Source: CAZDCZ01 sp964504155
GTDB lineage: Bacteria; Bacteroidota; Bacteroidia; Bacteroidales; UBA12077
NCBI GenBank assembly: GCA_964504155.1
Contig: CAZDCZ010000006.1
Span: forward strand, 1-47,832
Reading direction: 5' to 3'
Length of the DNA stretch: 47,832 nt
Under the pieces are notes generated by a model. That model was not told where the DNA came from and did not search any database. It saw nothing but the letters and a program-made list of their open reading frames with translations. Below, piece by piece: positions 1-6,831 of the stretch. The position numbers and the translations under genes were made by a program. The stretch's first letter is position 1. Every line of letters starts with the position of its first letter.

Positions 1-88
1 ATTGGGCTTTCAGCCCTGATTATAATGATTCTCCACAACTTTTTAAAGTGATCCGATAAATTTGACTATAAATTATTATTTTTAAATG

Positions 89-122
89 AAAAAGACCTCA
101 AGAAAATTTCCTGAAGTCTTTT
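89..122 (-). terminator. Hairpin terminator downstream of ppnP
   Basis: An inverted repeat with arms beginning AAAAAGAC and ending GTCTTTT, interrupted by two mismatches, lies 22 bases past the ppnP stop. On the minus strand it is followed by a T-rich tract. It is probably an intrinsic terminator; the mismatches keep confidence moderate. Confidence 0.6.
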
Positions 123-143
123 CAATAACACTAAAGTTAAATA

Positions 144-425
144 CTATTTATACAGACATCTGTATGATGTATCGCCACTAACTTTTACTTTGAATTTTTT
201 ATCTTTTTCAACAATAAAAGTTTCGAACTCTTTATATTCTTTCCATTCGCTTGCATCCGGAAGTAAAACAGTCATTTTACCCGATGTAACAGTCATGTGT
301 TCGATAGTAGAAGTTCCAAATTCGTAGTTACCTTGTGCCATAACACCAATTGTAGCATTCCCATCTTCTGTTTCGAAAGCTACAGATTTTACTTTACCAT
401 CGAAATATTCGTTTGTTTTAAACAT
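144..425 (-). CDS. ppnP: Pyrimidine/purine nucleoside phosphorylase PpnP
   Basis: This 93-residue cytosolic protein belongs to the PpnP (YaiE, DUF1255) family, small cupin-fold enzymes that phosphorolyse a wide range of nucleosides to free base and ribose-1-phosphate. It aligns over its whole length with what I remember of Escherichia coli YaiE. NEYFDGKVKS at the N-terminus, the MTV-SG core, the VLLPDASEWKEY stretch and the C-terminal TSYRCLYK ending are all family landmarks. Length matches the family (about 94 residues). It lies 52 bases after the AOR gene on the same strand, but a perfect hairpin between them suggests separate transcripts or attenuated read-through. A role in nucleoside salvage is known for the family; no functional link to the AOR is evident. 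Confidence 0.93.
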   Translation of the reverse strand: MFKTNEYFDGKVKSVAFETEDGNATIGVMAQGNYEFGTSTIEHMTVTSGKMTVLLPDASEWKEYKEFETFIVEKDKKFKVKVSGDTSYRCLYK

Positions 426-446
426 AATTATAATATTTTATTTAGA

Positions 447-470
447 AGAAAACGGGAAAACCCGTTTTCT
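447..470 (-). terminator. Perfect hairpin between AOR gene and ppnP
   Basis: A perfect 10-base-pair stem (AGAAAACGGG / CCCGTTTTCT) with a four-base loop sits 8 bases past the AOR stop codon and 22 bases before the ppnP start. The short T-rich stretch after it on the minus strand fits an intrinsic terminator or attenuator that separates the two genes. Confidence 0.65.
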
Positions 471-477
471 ATTTTTA

Positions 478-2628
478 TTATTGTTTATCTTTAACAACAT
501 CAAGAACTTCAGGAAGATCCATTCCTATTTTCTTTAAATGTTCTATTGTTGGAACACCATTACTATTCCAGCCTCTACGCTTATAAACTGCATCAAGAAG
601 TTTTTCGTATTGACCTTCACGATATTCTCTAGTGATAGCAACTTTTTCTTCTGAAGTTTTTCCTTCAGGATTAACGCCGATAAGCTCTTTCATTTGTTTA
701 TCGTATCGTTCTGCTCTTGATTCGTATTCTTCAACAGTAACAGGTCCGGCAGCTCTATATGGTTGTTTATCGAACTCTCGAACACCATAACCTCTACGAA
801 TATTAAATATACGTTGGAAATTATAAACACGTTCCGAATCTTCAATCATTCTGAATTTGTCGAATTCTTTTCCGGTAACAGCTTTATAAATAGTTACATA
901 ATTATCGACATGCTCAGGAACTTTAGCAGGTTCATCAGTTTCTGCATTGTTTGCAGGTTCTACATCGTTCCATGGTAATTTACATAAACCAACTAAACCA
1001 AACCAAGTACGGAACATTGGGAAATAATGTAAAGCTTCAGCTTTATCTTCGAAAGTAGGTATCTGGTTATTAACCATATCCATAAATATTAACCAAGCTT
1101 CGTCGTGCTGAGGTCCTTTATTAGTCATAGCAAAACCGCCTTGCTGAGCTAAAGATTCTTTAGAAACATACTCAGAATATTCTAGGTTTTTATTTACCAT
1201 TCCAATATCATCAAGGAAAGCTCTATCGGCACCATATTTCTCAACAAAAACATCTTTCATTTTTGCAATACCTAAACCTGCAATTTTACCAAAGCCTTCA
1301 CCACGTGCTAATTGATGAATTAATTCAAGAGCTGCTTCTTTAGCTCCAAATTTAAGTTCTAAACCTCCGGTAATTTCTTTGTTAATAATCCCATTTTCGT
1401 AACACTCCATAAGGAAAGCTAAAAGAGTACCCCATGTAATTGTACAAATACCATATGTATCGCAATAGAAATTTGCTTCAATAATATAATCAGGATCAAA
1501 AATACCACCATTAGAACCTAAACCACCGGCATTTTCATATTCCGGTCCGTCAACAATAACTTCTTGACCTTTATAAGGTCCCGATTGTAGTTTAAAATTC
1601 TGAACACCTTTAGCACAAGCCATTGAACAACCAATCCAACATCCATCCGGGGAACTTTGTGTAAATCTAGATTTCCATACTTCAGAATGAATTTTATCAA
1701 TATCTTTATGACTACCAAATTTGTAATTATTAACAGGTAATAAATCGTAATCGTTCATTATTTCGACAAGATGAGCTGTTCCTTTGGTTCTCATTTCGCA
1801 TTGTTCTTCGTCGAGGTCTTTCATTTCTTTGTTAAAACGTTTACCTCTTTCGCGAATAGCATCAATATCAAGAACATTATTAGCATTCCCTTTAACACCT
1901 GAAACTTTTGCAACAACAGCTTTAATTTTTTTATTTCTGAATACAGAACCAATACCACCTCTACCGGCTTGTTTTAAACGAATTTCCTTCTTTTTTGTGT
2001 CGTAAAAACTTACATTAAGCATACCAATTAATGAATTTTCAGCAGCTTTACCGGATGATACTACACTAATATTTTTCTTATCTTTTTCATCATCAGCATA
2101 CATTTCGGTAAGTTGTTCTGCTAACACATGGCTATTAACAGCTTCTTCGGGAGCTTCATAGATTTCAATTTTTCCATTAACTCCATCGATAAAGATTATT
2201 ACATCGTTTTCTGCTTTTCCTTGTAATTCAAGAACATCAAATCCCGAAAATTTCAGAAATGGACCAAAATAACCACCTACGTTGCTATCCATAACAAAAC
2301 CGGTAGGAGAAACAGAAACAACAAGAGATTTTCCTGCTCCGGAATATTGTGTTATACCACTTACCGGTCCGGGAGAAATAATTACCTCGTTTTCAGGGTC
2401 ATTCCATTTAGTATCTGGGTTTGTAGCATCCCATAACAATTTAAGACCATAACCTTTTCCTCCAATAAATTTATCTTTCATTACAGAAGAAATAGGTCTT
2501 TCTTCAATTGCATTATTAGACACATTGATATACAAAGTTTTATCTGTAGTACCTTTATCTAATGGAGTAATATTATATTTATACTCCTTAAGCAATTTAT
2601 GCTTTTTTTTCATCTCATTAATATCCAT
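478..2628 (-). CDS. Aldehyde ferredoxin oxidoreductase family, tungsten/molybdenum bis-pterin enzyme
   Basis: A 716-residue cytosolic oxidoreductase of the AOR family, which oxidises aldehydes or related substrates to acids and passes electrons through one [4Fe-4S] cluster to ferredoxin. The N-terminal beta-rich pterin-binding domain shows FIGGKGYGLKLLWD (about 54-67), ISPGPVSG, and NVGGYFGPFLKFSGFD (about 116-131), followed by GRGGIGSVFRNKKIKAV (about 222-238). Cluster cysteines are C330, C334, C338 and C549 (GLCKLPWND). I chose the start at 2628 rather than the longer frame to 2691. It is preceded by an exact AGGAGA, the upstream extension has no family similarity, and a good promoter overlaps the extension. 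Overall layout resembles E. coli YdhV. The substrate and the metal (W or Mo) cannot be read from sequence. The divergent DUF364-ThiF-ThiS genes support pterin-cofactor chemistry. The C-x3-C-x3-C spacing differs from the usual C-x2-C-x3-C. Confidence 0.93.
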   Translation of the reverse strand: MDINEMKKKHKLLKEYKYNITPLDKGTTDKTLYINVSNNAIEERPISSVMKDKFIGGKGYGLKLLWDATNPDTKWNDPENEVIISPGPVSGITQYSGAGKSLVVSVSPTGFVMDSNVGGYFGPFLKFSGFDVLELQGKAENDVIIFIDGVNGKIEIYEAPEEAVNSHVLAEQLTEMYADDEKDKKNISVVSSGKAAENSLIGMLNVSFYDTKKKEIRLKQAGRGGIGSVFRNKKIKAVVAKVSGVKGNANNVLDIDAIRERGKRFNKEMKDLDEEQCEMRTKGTAHLVEIMNDYDLLPVNNYKFGSHKDIDKIHSEVWKSRFTQSSPDGCWIGCSMACAKGVQNFKLQSGPYKGQEVIVDGPEYENAGGLGSNGGIFDPDYIIEANFYCDTYGICTITWGTLLAFLMECYENGIINKEITGGLELKFGAKEAALELIHQLARGEGFGKIAGLGIAKMKDVFVEKYGADRAFLDDIGMVNKNLEYSEYVSKESLAQQGGFAMTNKGPQHDEAWLIFMDMVNNQIPTFEDKAEALHYFPMFRTWFGLVGLCKLPWNDVEPANNAETDEPAKVPEHVDNYVTIYKAVTGKEFDKFRMIEDSERVYNFQRIFNIRRGYGVREFDKQPYRAAGPVTVEEYESRAERYDKQMKELIGVNPEGKTSEEKVAITREYREGQYEKLLDAVYKRRGWNSNGVPTIEHLKKIGMDLPEVLDVVKDKQ

Positions 2629-2635
2629 ATTTTTA

Positions 2636-2641
2636 TCTCCT
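2636..2641 (-). promoter_or_regulatory. Shine-Dalgarno sequence deciding the AOR start
   Basis: AGGAGA lies seven bases before the ATG at 2628. Such a strong ribosome-binding site is uncommon in this phylum, where most genes in the window lack one, and it fixes the AOR start at the MDINEM methionine. Confidence 0.7.
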
Positions 2642-2662
2642 ATTTTAAGAATCAATTTTATA

Positions 2663-2692
2663 CAAAAATATAAAAATAATCTATTGAACAAA
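2663..2692 (-). promoter_or_regulatory. Putative Bacteroidota-type promoter for the AOR gene
   Basis: On the minus strand a TTTG (-33-like, 2692-2689) is followed after 18 bases by TATTTTTG (2670-2663), an exact match to the Bacteroidota -7 consensus TAnnTTTG. The start point would be near 2657, giving a leader of about 28 bases that contains the Shine-Dalgarno sequence. Confidence 0.5.
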
Positions 2693-2824
2693 TTTTTAAA
2701 ATGACTTATGTCAATATGTTATATTATGCATATCGCATTTTTTATTGTTTACTTATTTTTTAATTGAATTTCAATGCATTATAACAAAAAAAAAAATAGT
2801 AAATATTATATGATAAATTAATTT

Positions 2825-2832
2825 TAAATTTG
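2825..2832 (+). promoter_or_regulatory. Putative -7 element for the DUF364-thiF-thiS unit
   Basis: TAAATTTG matches TAnnTTTG and lies 16 bases before the DUF364 start codon, giving a very short leader. No convincing -33 TTTG was found at the expected distance. The 220-base region between the divergent genes otherwise shows only A/T tracts. Confidence 0.35.
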
Positions 2833-2848
2833 CAAAAAATGAATAACT

Positions 2849-3538
2849 ATGACTGAACCATTACAATATTTTTATAAAAAATATAATATCGATACTTCTA
2901 TAATAAATTCAATCACTTGTGGAGAAAAATATGTTTCGGTATTGCTAAAAAACGGAAATATAGGCGTTTGTGCCACACTCTTAGCAGAAATAAATGTTGG
3001 AATCTCCGATCTAAAAAAACCAAATTTTAAAAGTATCGAGCATAGAATTGTTATTAATGCTTATTACAATGCTTTATTTAATTATAACAATCAATATAAT
3101 ACTGAAATTGACATTTTTGATGAACTAGATTTTAAAAAATATGGCAATATTGTAATGATAGGTTTTTTTAAATCATTAGTTACTAAGTTTAAAAACGAAA
3201 ATATTCCTTTATATATTTTCGATAAAACAGAATCGGATAATATATTAACAGGTATGAATAAGCAAATTGAACACATTAAAAAAGCCGATGCTATTATTCT
3301 CACATCTACTTCTGTTTTAAATAATTCGTTTCTTGAAATTGTTAACGCAAGTCAAACGAATTGTGATATTTATATGTTAGGACCGTCAACAATTATGCAT
3401 AAAGAGATGTTTAATTACAAGAATATTAAAATTCTTTTTGGTTCTGTTTTCAACAACAACAAAGTAATAGAAATAATTAATAATGGAGGGGGTACCGGAG
3501 CTTTCATTAAACATATGCATAAAGTATTTTTAAAATAA
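2849..3538 (+). CDS. DUF364 (putative heavy-metal chelation) family protein
   Basis: A 229-residue soluble protein that I recognise as DUF4213/DUF364-type. It has an N-terminal enolase-N-like half (to about residue 85, containing GEKYVSVLLKNGNIGV) and a C-terminal Rossmann-like half beginning around YGNIVMIGFF (about 97). It ends with the characteristic glycine-rich GGGTGAFIKHMHKV near residues 211-224. Structural work on a family member suggested a role in heavy-metal chelation; no reaction is established. It is the first gene of a tight plus-strand unit, with its stop four bases before thiF, and is divergent from the AOR gene. I infer that it handles the metal or a metal-pterin intermediate for the AOR. 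An unrelated metal-homeostasis role remains possible. Confidence 0.75.
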   Translation: MTEPLQYFYKKYNIDTSIINSITCGEKYVSVLLKNGNIGVCATLLAEINVGISDLKKPNFKSIEHRIVINAYYNALFNYNNQYNTEIDIFDELDFKKYGNIVMIGFFKSLVTKFKNENIPLYIFDKTESDNILTGMNKQIEHIKKADAIILTSTSVLNNSFLEIVNASQTNCDIYMLGPSTIMHKEMFNYKNIKILFGSVFNNNKVIEIINNGGGTGAFIKHMHKVFLK

Positions 3539-3542
3539 CATT

Positions 3543-4127
3543 ATGACTTTTTCGGAGATAAAGAATAAATTACAGAATTATACTATTGGTATTGCCGGAG
3601 CAGGTGGCTTAGGTTCTAATTGTGCAGTTTCTCTGGCTCGTACCGGAATAGGGAAACTGGTAATTGCAGATTTCGACACTATTGACGAAAGCAATCTTAA
3701 TAGACAATATTATTTCTATAATCAGATTGGCGAAAAAAAAGTATATGCCTTAAAAGAAAATATCCGAAATATTAATCCGGCTACAGAAATTATTATTCAC
3801 GATATTAAACTAACTGAAGATAATATACCCAAAATATTCTCGAATTGCGATATTATCATTGAAGCCTTTGATATTGCAGAGATGAAAAAGATATTAATAG
3901 AAACTATTTTGTCCGAGATGAAACAAACACCTGTTATATCAGGATCAGGCATGGCCGGATGGGGAGAAAATAACACTTTACATTCACGACAACTTGAAAA
4001 TTTATATATTTGTGGCGACGAAAAATCTGAGGTTTCTAAAACAAATCCACCACTTGCTCCGAGAGTTGCTATTGTAGCAAATATGCAAGCAAATTTAGTT
4101 TTAGAGATTTTATTAAAAAATGAATAA
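3543..4127 (+). CDS. ThiF/HesA/MoeB-family adenylyltransferase (short, ThiF-like)
   Basis: A 194-residue E1-like enzyme that should adenylate the C-terminal glycine of a ThiS/MoaD-type sulfur carrier. The nucleotide-binding loop GAGGLGSNC (residues 19-27), the aspartates of IADFDTID (41-48) and the N-R-Q motif at 53-55 are all present. The protein has the short form, lacking the CxxC zinc pairs of E. coli ThiF and MoeB, as in the thiF family 2 proteins of Clostridia and Bacteroidota. It follows DUF364 by four bases and precedes the small ThiS/MoaD-like gene by 22 bases, so the three are almost certainly one transcript. By itself the protein could serve thiamine synthesis. The absence of thiG or thiH here and the facing AOR gene make molybdopterin/tungstopterin dithiolene formation the better inference. 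Confidence 0.88.
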   Translation: MTFSEIKNKLQNYTIGIAGAGGLGSNCAVSLARTGIGKLVIADFDTIDESNLNRQYYFYNQIGEKKVYALKENIRNINPATEIIIHDIKLTEDNIPKIFSNCDIIIEAFDIAEMKKILIETILSEMKQTPVISGSGMAGWGENNTLHSRQLENLYICGDEKSEVSKTNPPLAPRVAIVANMQANLVLEILLKNE

Positions 4128-4149
4128 ACTATTTTTGAAATAATGTGAA

Positions 4150-4353
4150 ATGGAAATAATCCTTAATAACAGATTAGAAAAATTCGAATATAAATCTATA
4201 ACAATATCGGAACTACTAAAAGAAAAAAACTTTTCGTTTTCGAGAATAATAATAAAACTAAACGGACAATTAATTAGAAAGCCTGAATACCAAACCACTT
4301 ATGTAATTAATAACGATAAGTTAGATATTATACATATGATTAGTGGAGGATAA
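4150..4353 (+). CDS. ThiS/MoaD-like sulfur carrier protein
   Basis: A 67-residue ubiquitin-fold sulfur carrier that ends in the diagnostic Gly-Gly (HMISGG). That C-terminus is adenylated by the ThiF-like partner and then loaded with sulfur as a thiocarboxylate. The ThiS-like pattern is clear: an N-terminal strand EIILNN, the ISELLKE helix, the IIIKLNGQLI strand and the DKLDIIHMISGG ending. It is the last gene of the DUF364-thiF-thiS unit. Sequence alone does not decide between delivery of sulfur to the thiazole of thiamine and to the dithiolene of a pterin cofactor; the AOR context favours the latter. Confidence 0.88.
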   Translation: MEIILNNRLEKFEYKSITISELLKEKNFSFSRIIIKLNGQLIRKPEYQTTYVINNDKLDIIHMISGG

Positions 4354-4483
4354 AAAACATCAGCTAATTCGTAAAAATATATATACAAAAAATTATATTA
4401 CAAATCGCCAATAAAAATATACCTTTTTGTTTTTGGTTTATATTTTATATTAAGTAATTTGCATAAATAAAATTATACCTGAA

Positions 4484-4795
4484 ATGGACCTACACAAAAT
4501 AGCAAAAAAATCGATTCCAATTTTAAGGAATAAGTATTTTATATCCTTAGTGTTATTTCTTGTATGGTTATTATTTTTCGATCATAACAATCTTATTGAC
4601 AGGGCAAAAGATTTAACCCACCTTCATCAATTACAAAAAGATAAAACATACTATAAATTAAAAATAGAAAAAGATTCAAAACGATTGAATCAATTAAAAA
4701 CAAATGATAAAAATCTCGAAGAATTCGCTCGCGAAGAATATCTTATGAAAAAAGATAATGAAGATATCTTTATTATTGTTGAAGAAGAAAATTAA
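4484..4795 (+). CDS. Septum formation initiator family protein (DivIC/FtsB-like)
   Basis: A 103-residue bitopic membrane protein of the DivIC/FtsB family, part of the divisome bridging complex. A short positive N-terminus precedes one transmembrane segment (about residues 18-33, YFISLVLFLVWLLFF). A coiled-coil-prone stretch rich in K, L and E follows (about 40-75), then the EFAREEYLMKKDNEDIFIIVEE ending typical of the family, where the small globular tip interacts with FtsL/FtsQ partners. It stands alone on the plus strand, convergent with the carboxypeptidase gene. The 130 bases before it are A/T-rich and contain a T-run followed by TAATTTG, which resembles but does not match the usual -7 element. 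Confidence 0.85.
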   Translation: MDLHKIAKKSIPILRNKYFISLVLFLVWLLFFDHNNLIDRAKDLTHLHQLQKDKTYYKLKIEKDSKRLNQLKTNDKNLEEFAREEYLMKKDNEDIFIIVEEEN

Positions 4796-4878
4796 TTCTG
4801 CTCTCAGTCTTCAGTAAACAGTCGGCAATTATAGTAAACATATACAATCATCAGTCACAATTACATAACAATCTTATT

Positions 4879-6660
4879 TTATTGAATTGGCAATTTAAGT
4901 TTTTCGTTTATTCTAGCTACCGGATATCTATTGTAAGACACTTCGTTCCATTCTGTATTATGATAAATATATGTTAACTGTGCTCTGTGATTAGCAGCAA
5001 ATTCTTTATCTTCTTTTCGTTTTTTATTAAATTCGGCTTTAAACTCAGGATGTACTTCTAAATAATTAATAGCATTTTTCTCGAAACCATACGACGAGAA
5101 ATATTCTCGTGTTTCAAGACATGAGTCAAAAAAATTCCATGCAAAGAAAGCTTCTTCTCCTCTTGGTTCAAGCATTTCAACAATATATCTATTCGATTTC
5201 TGATTCAACTTAATTATATAATCGCCTTCGTAATAAGCTATTTGCTGAATTTCGGCACTTGTTTCAACATTACGATGAACACGATGACCATTATTCTGTC
5301 TCTTTTCGTCTTCGTAATTTATTATATAATATACTTCAACAGTAAGAATAGTATCTTTAACTAATCTTTTCATCTCGATATTATTCATTTTTAATCGCAA
5401 AACTACTTCGCTCCATGCTTGAGGGACAACATAATATTCTGGTTTCTGCACACTAATTTCGGGTATATAATAATCGAAATATTTAATTTCTTCCTCCCAA
5501 GGCTTAGTATTATCATAACCAAAACGCATTAATCCGGTAAGTGGACTTTTAAATTGTCCTGCTTTATATCCTTTAAAATTTATAAAACTATATTTCGAAG
5601 TATCTAATTTATATCTCAGCACAAATTCTTTTTGATTCTCAATAGCTTTATCTACTCTCTCTTTATTAGAAATAATTTTGTCGGAATTCGAATTAGAATA
5701 TTCAACAAGCGAAACAATAAAACTATATGCAGATCTAACTCTGTCGTTATACGACTTATATACATGATTTTCTGTCATAAAACCCAGGCAATTAAAAAGC
5801 TGAGTATAACCCGATGAATATTTCCCTGTTTGCACATACGAAGTAATTCCATTTTCGGGCGAACGATTAAAAGGAATTACGTATGGAATTAATGTATAAT
5901 CGGTAGTATCCATTTTTTTATACAAAGCAGGAAGCATTTCTTCTCGAAGAAAATTTTCGTGTATTTTTTGCATAGAACATGGTTGCGGCGGAATAAGAGT
6001 TATAGTATATTGATGATCTGATCCATTAGTAGTATGAGTATCGAGAAATATTTCGGGTTGCCATAATTGAAAAATCTTTGTAAAAGATTTTGCATTCTCA
6101 GAATCGCATTTAACAAAATCGCGATTCAAATCTAGATTTTTCGCATTTCCACGAAATCCACATTCCTTAGGACCAATCTGAGCGGTACGATTATATGCGC
6201 TTCTATTTAATTCTCCTCCAATATTATACACAGGAATAATACATATAACAGTATTTTTAAGATTTATATTCAGATTGTTTTTGTTTATAAGAATATCGTT
6301 TGCAAATTGCAAGCTAGCATCAATCCCACATGGTTCGCCGGGATGTATTCCATTATTTATCATTATAACTGTTTTTCCTTTTCTGTGTATCGACTTAGGA
6401 TTAAAATCGGCATCGTCGGTAATAACAAATAAATGCAAAGGTTTTCCAACATCGGTTAATCCGTACTCAATTAATTTTGCATTTTTCGAAACACTATCAA
6501 GTTTCTTATACATATCAATTATCTGGTAATATGTTGGAGTTTCGTCATTCTGATAATTCAACTTAATAATATCTTCTTTTGGAGTAATTATTTTAAACGA
6601 TGTTAATAATAACACCATTGCTATAAGATAAATTACTGTTTTATATAAGGATAATCTCAT
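4879..6660 (-). CDS. Secreted M14-family zinc carboxypeptidase
   Basis: A 593-residue M14 metallopeptidase with an N-terminal signal or anchor segment (about residues 7-24), so it should act in the periplasm or at the surface on peptide or peptidoglycan-like substrates. Zinc ligands are visible as H106 and E109 in NGIHPGEPCG and H209 in FLDTHTTNG. The DLNRDF motif (about 177-182) is the usual substrate-carboxylate region, and E297 in GFMTENHVYK is a plausible catalytic glutamate. The catalytic part spans about 40-330. The remaining 260 residues probably form beta-sandwich domains but carry no motif I can name. It is monocistronic, convergent with the divIC-like gene. Substrate specificity cannot be given. 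Confidence 0.88.
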   Translation of the reverse strand: MRLSLYKTVIYLIAMVLLLTSFKIITPKEDIIKLNYQNDETPTYYQIIDMYKKLDSVSKNAKLIEYGLTDVGKPLHLFVITDDADFNPKSIHRKGKTVIMINNGIHPGEPCGIDASLQFANDILINKNNLNINLKNTVICIIPVYNIGGELNRSAYNRTAQIGPKECGFRGNAKNLDLNRDFVKCDSENAKSFTKIFQLWQPEIFLDTHTTNGSDHQYTITLIPPQPCSMQKIHENFLREEMLPALYKKMDTTDYTLIPYVIPFNRSPENGITSYVQTGKYSSGYTQLFNCLGFMTENHVYKSYNDRVRSAYSFIVSLVEYSNSNSDKIISNKERVDKAIENQKEFVLRYKLDTSKYSFINFKGYKAGQFKSPLTGLMRFGYDNTKPWEEEIKYFDYYIPEISVQKPEYYVVPQAWSEVVLRLKMNNIEMKRLVKDTILTVEVYYIINYEDEKRQNNGHRVHRNVETSAEIQQIAYYEGDYIIKLNQKSNRYIVEMLEPRGEEAFFAWNFFDSCLETREYFSSYGFEKNAINYLEVHPEFKAEFNKKRKEDKEFAANHRAQLTYIYHNTEWNEVSYNRYPVARINEKLKLPIQ

Positions 6661-6831
6661 ACTATGAAAATTTTTATTGTTAAAAATAAACGAGTTACTA
6701 ATTTAGAATAAGTTTTTTGATATTAGTTTAAAATAATATCTTAATTAATTATACAAATATTCATAAATTAGCATATTAATTATATTTTCGATAAATATAT
6801 TCGCAAACATATATTTTAAAACTCTTATATC

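Noticed and set aside
2629..2691. N-terminal extension of the AOR by 21 residues
   Set aside because: The extension is hydrophobic and not family-like, overlaps the promoter candidate, and a strong Shine-Dalgarno sequence serves the internal ATG.
3543..4353. Thiamine biosynthesis operon
   Set aside because: Only ThiF- and ThiS-like genes are present; no thiG, thiH, thiC or thiE, and no thiamine-riboswitch-like leader was seen upstream.
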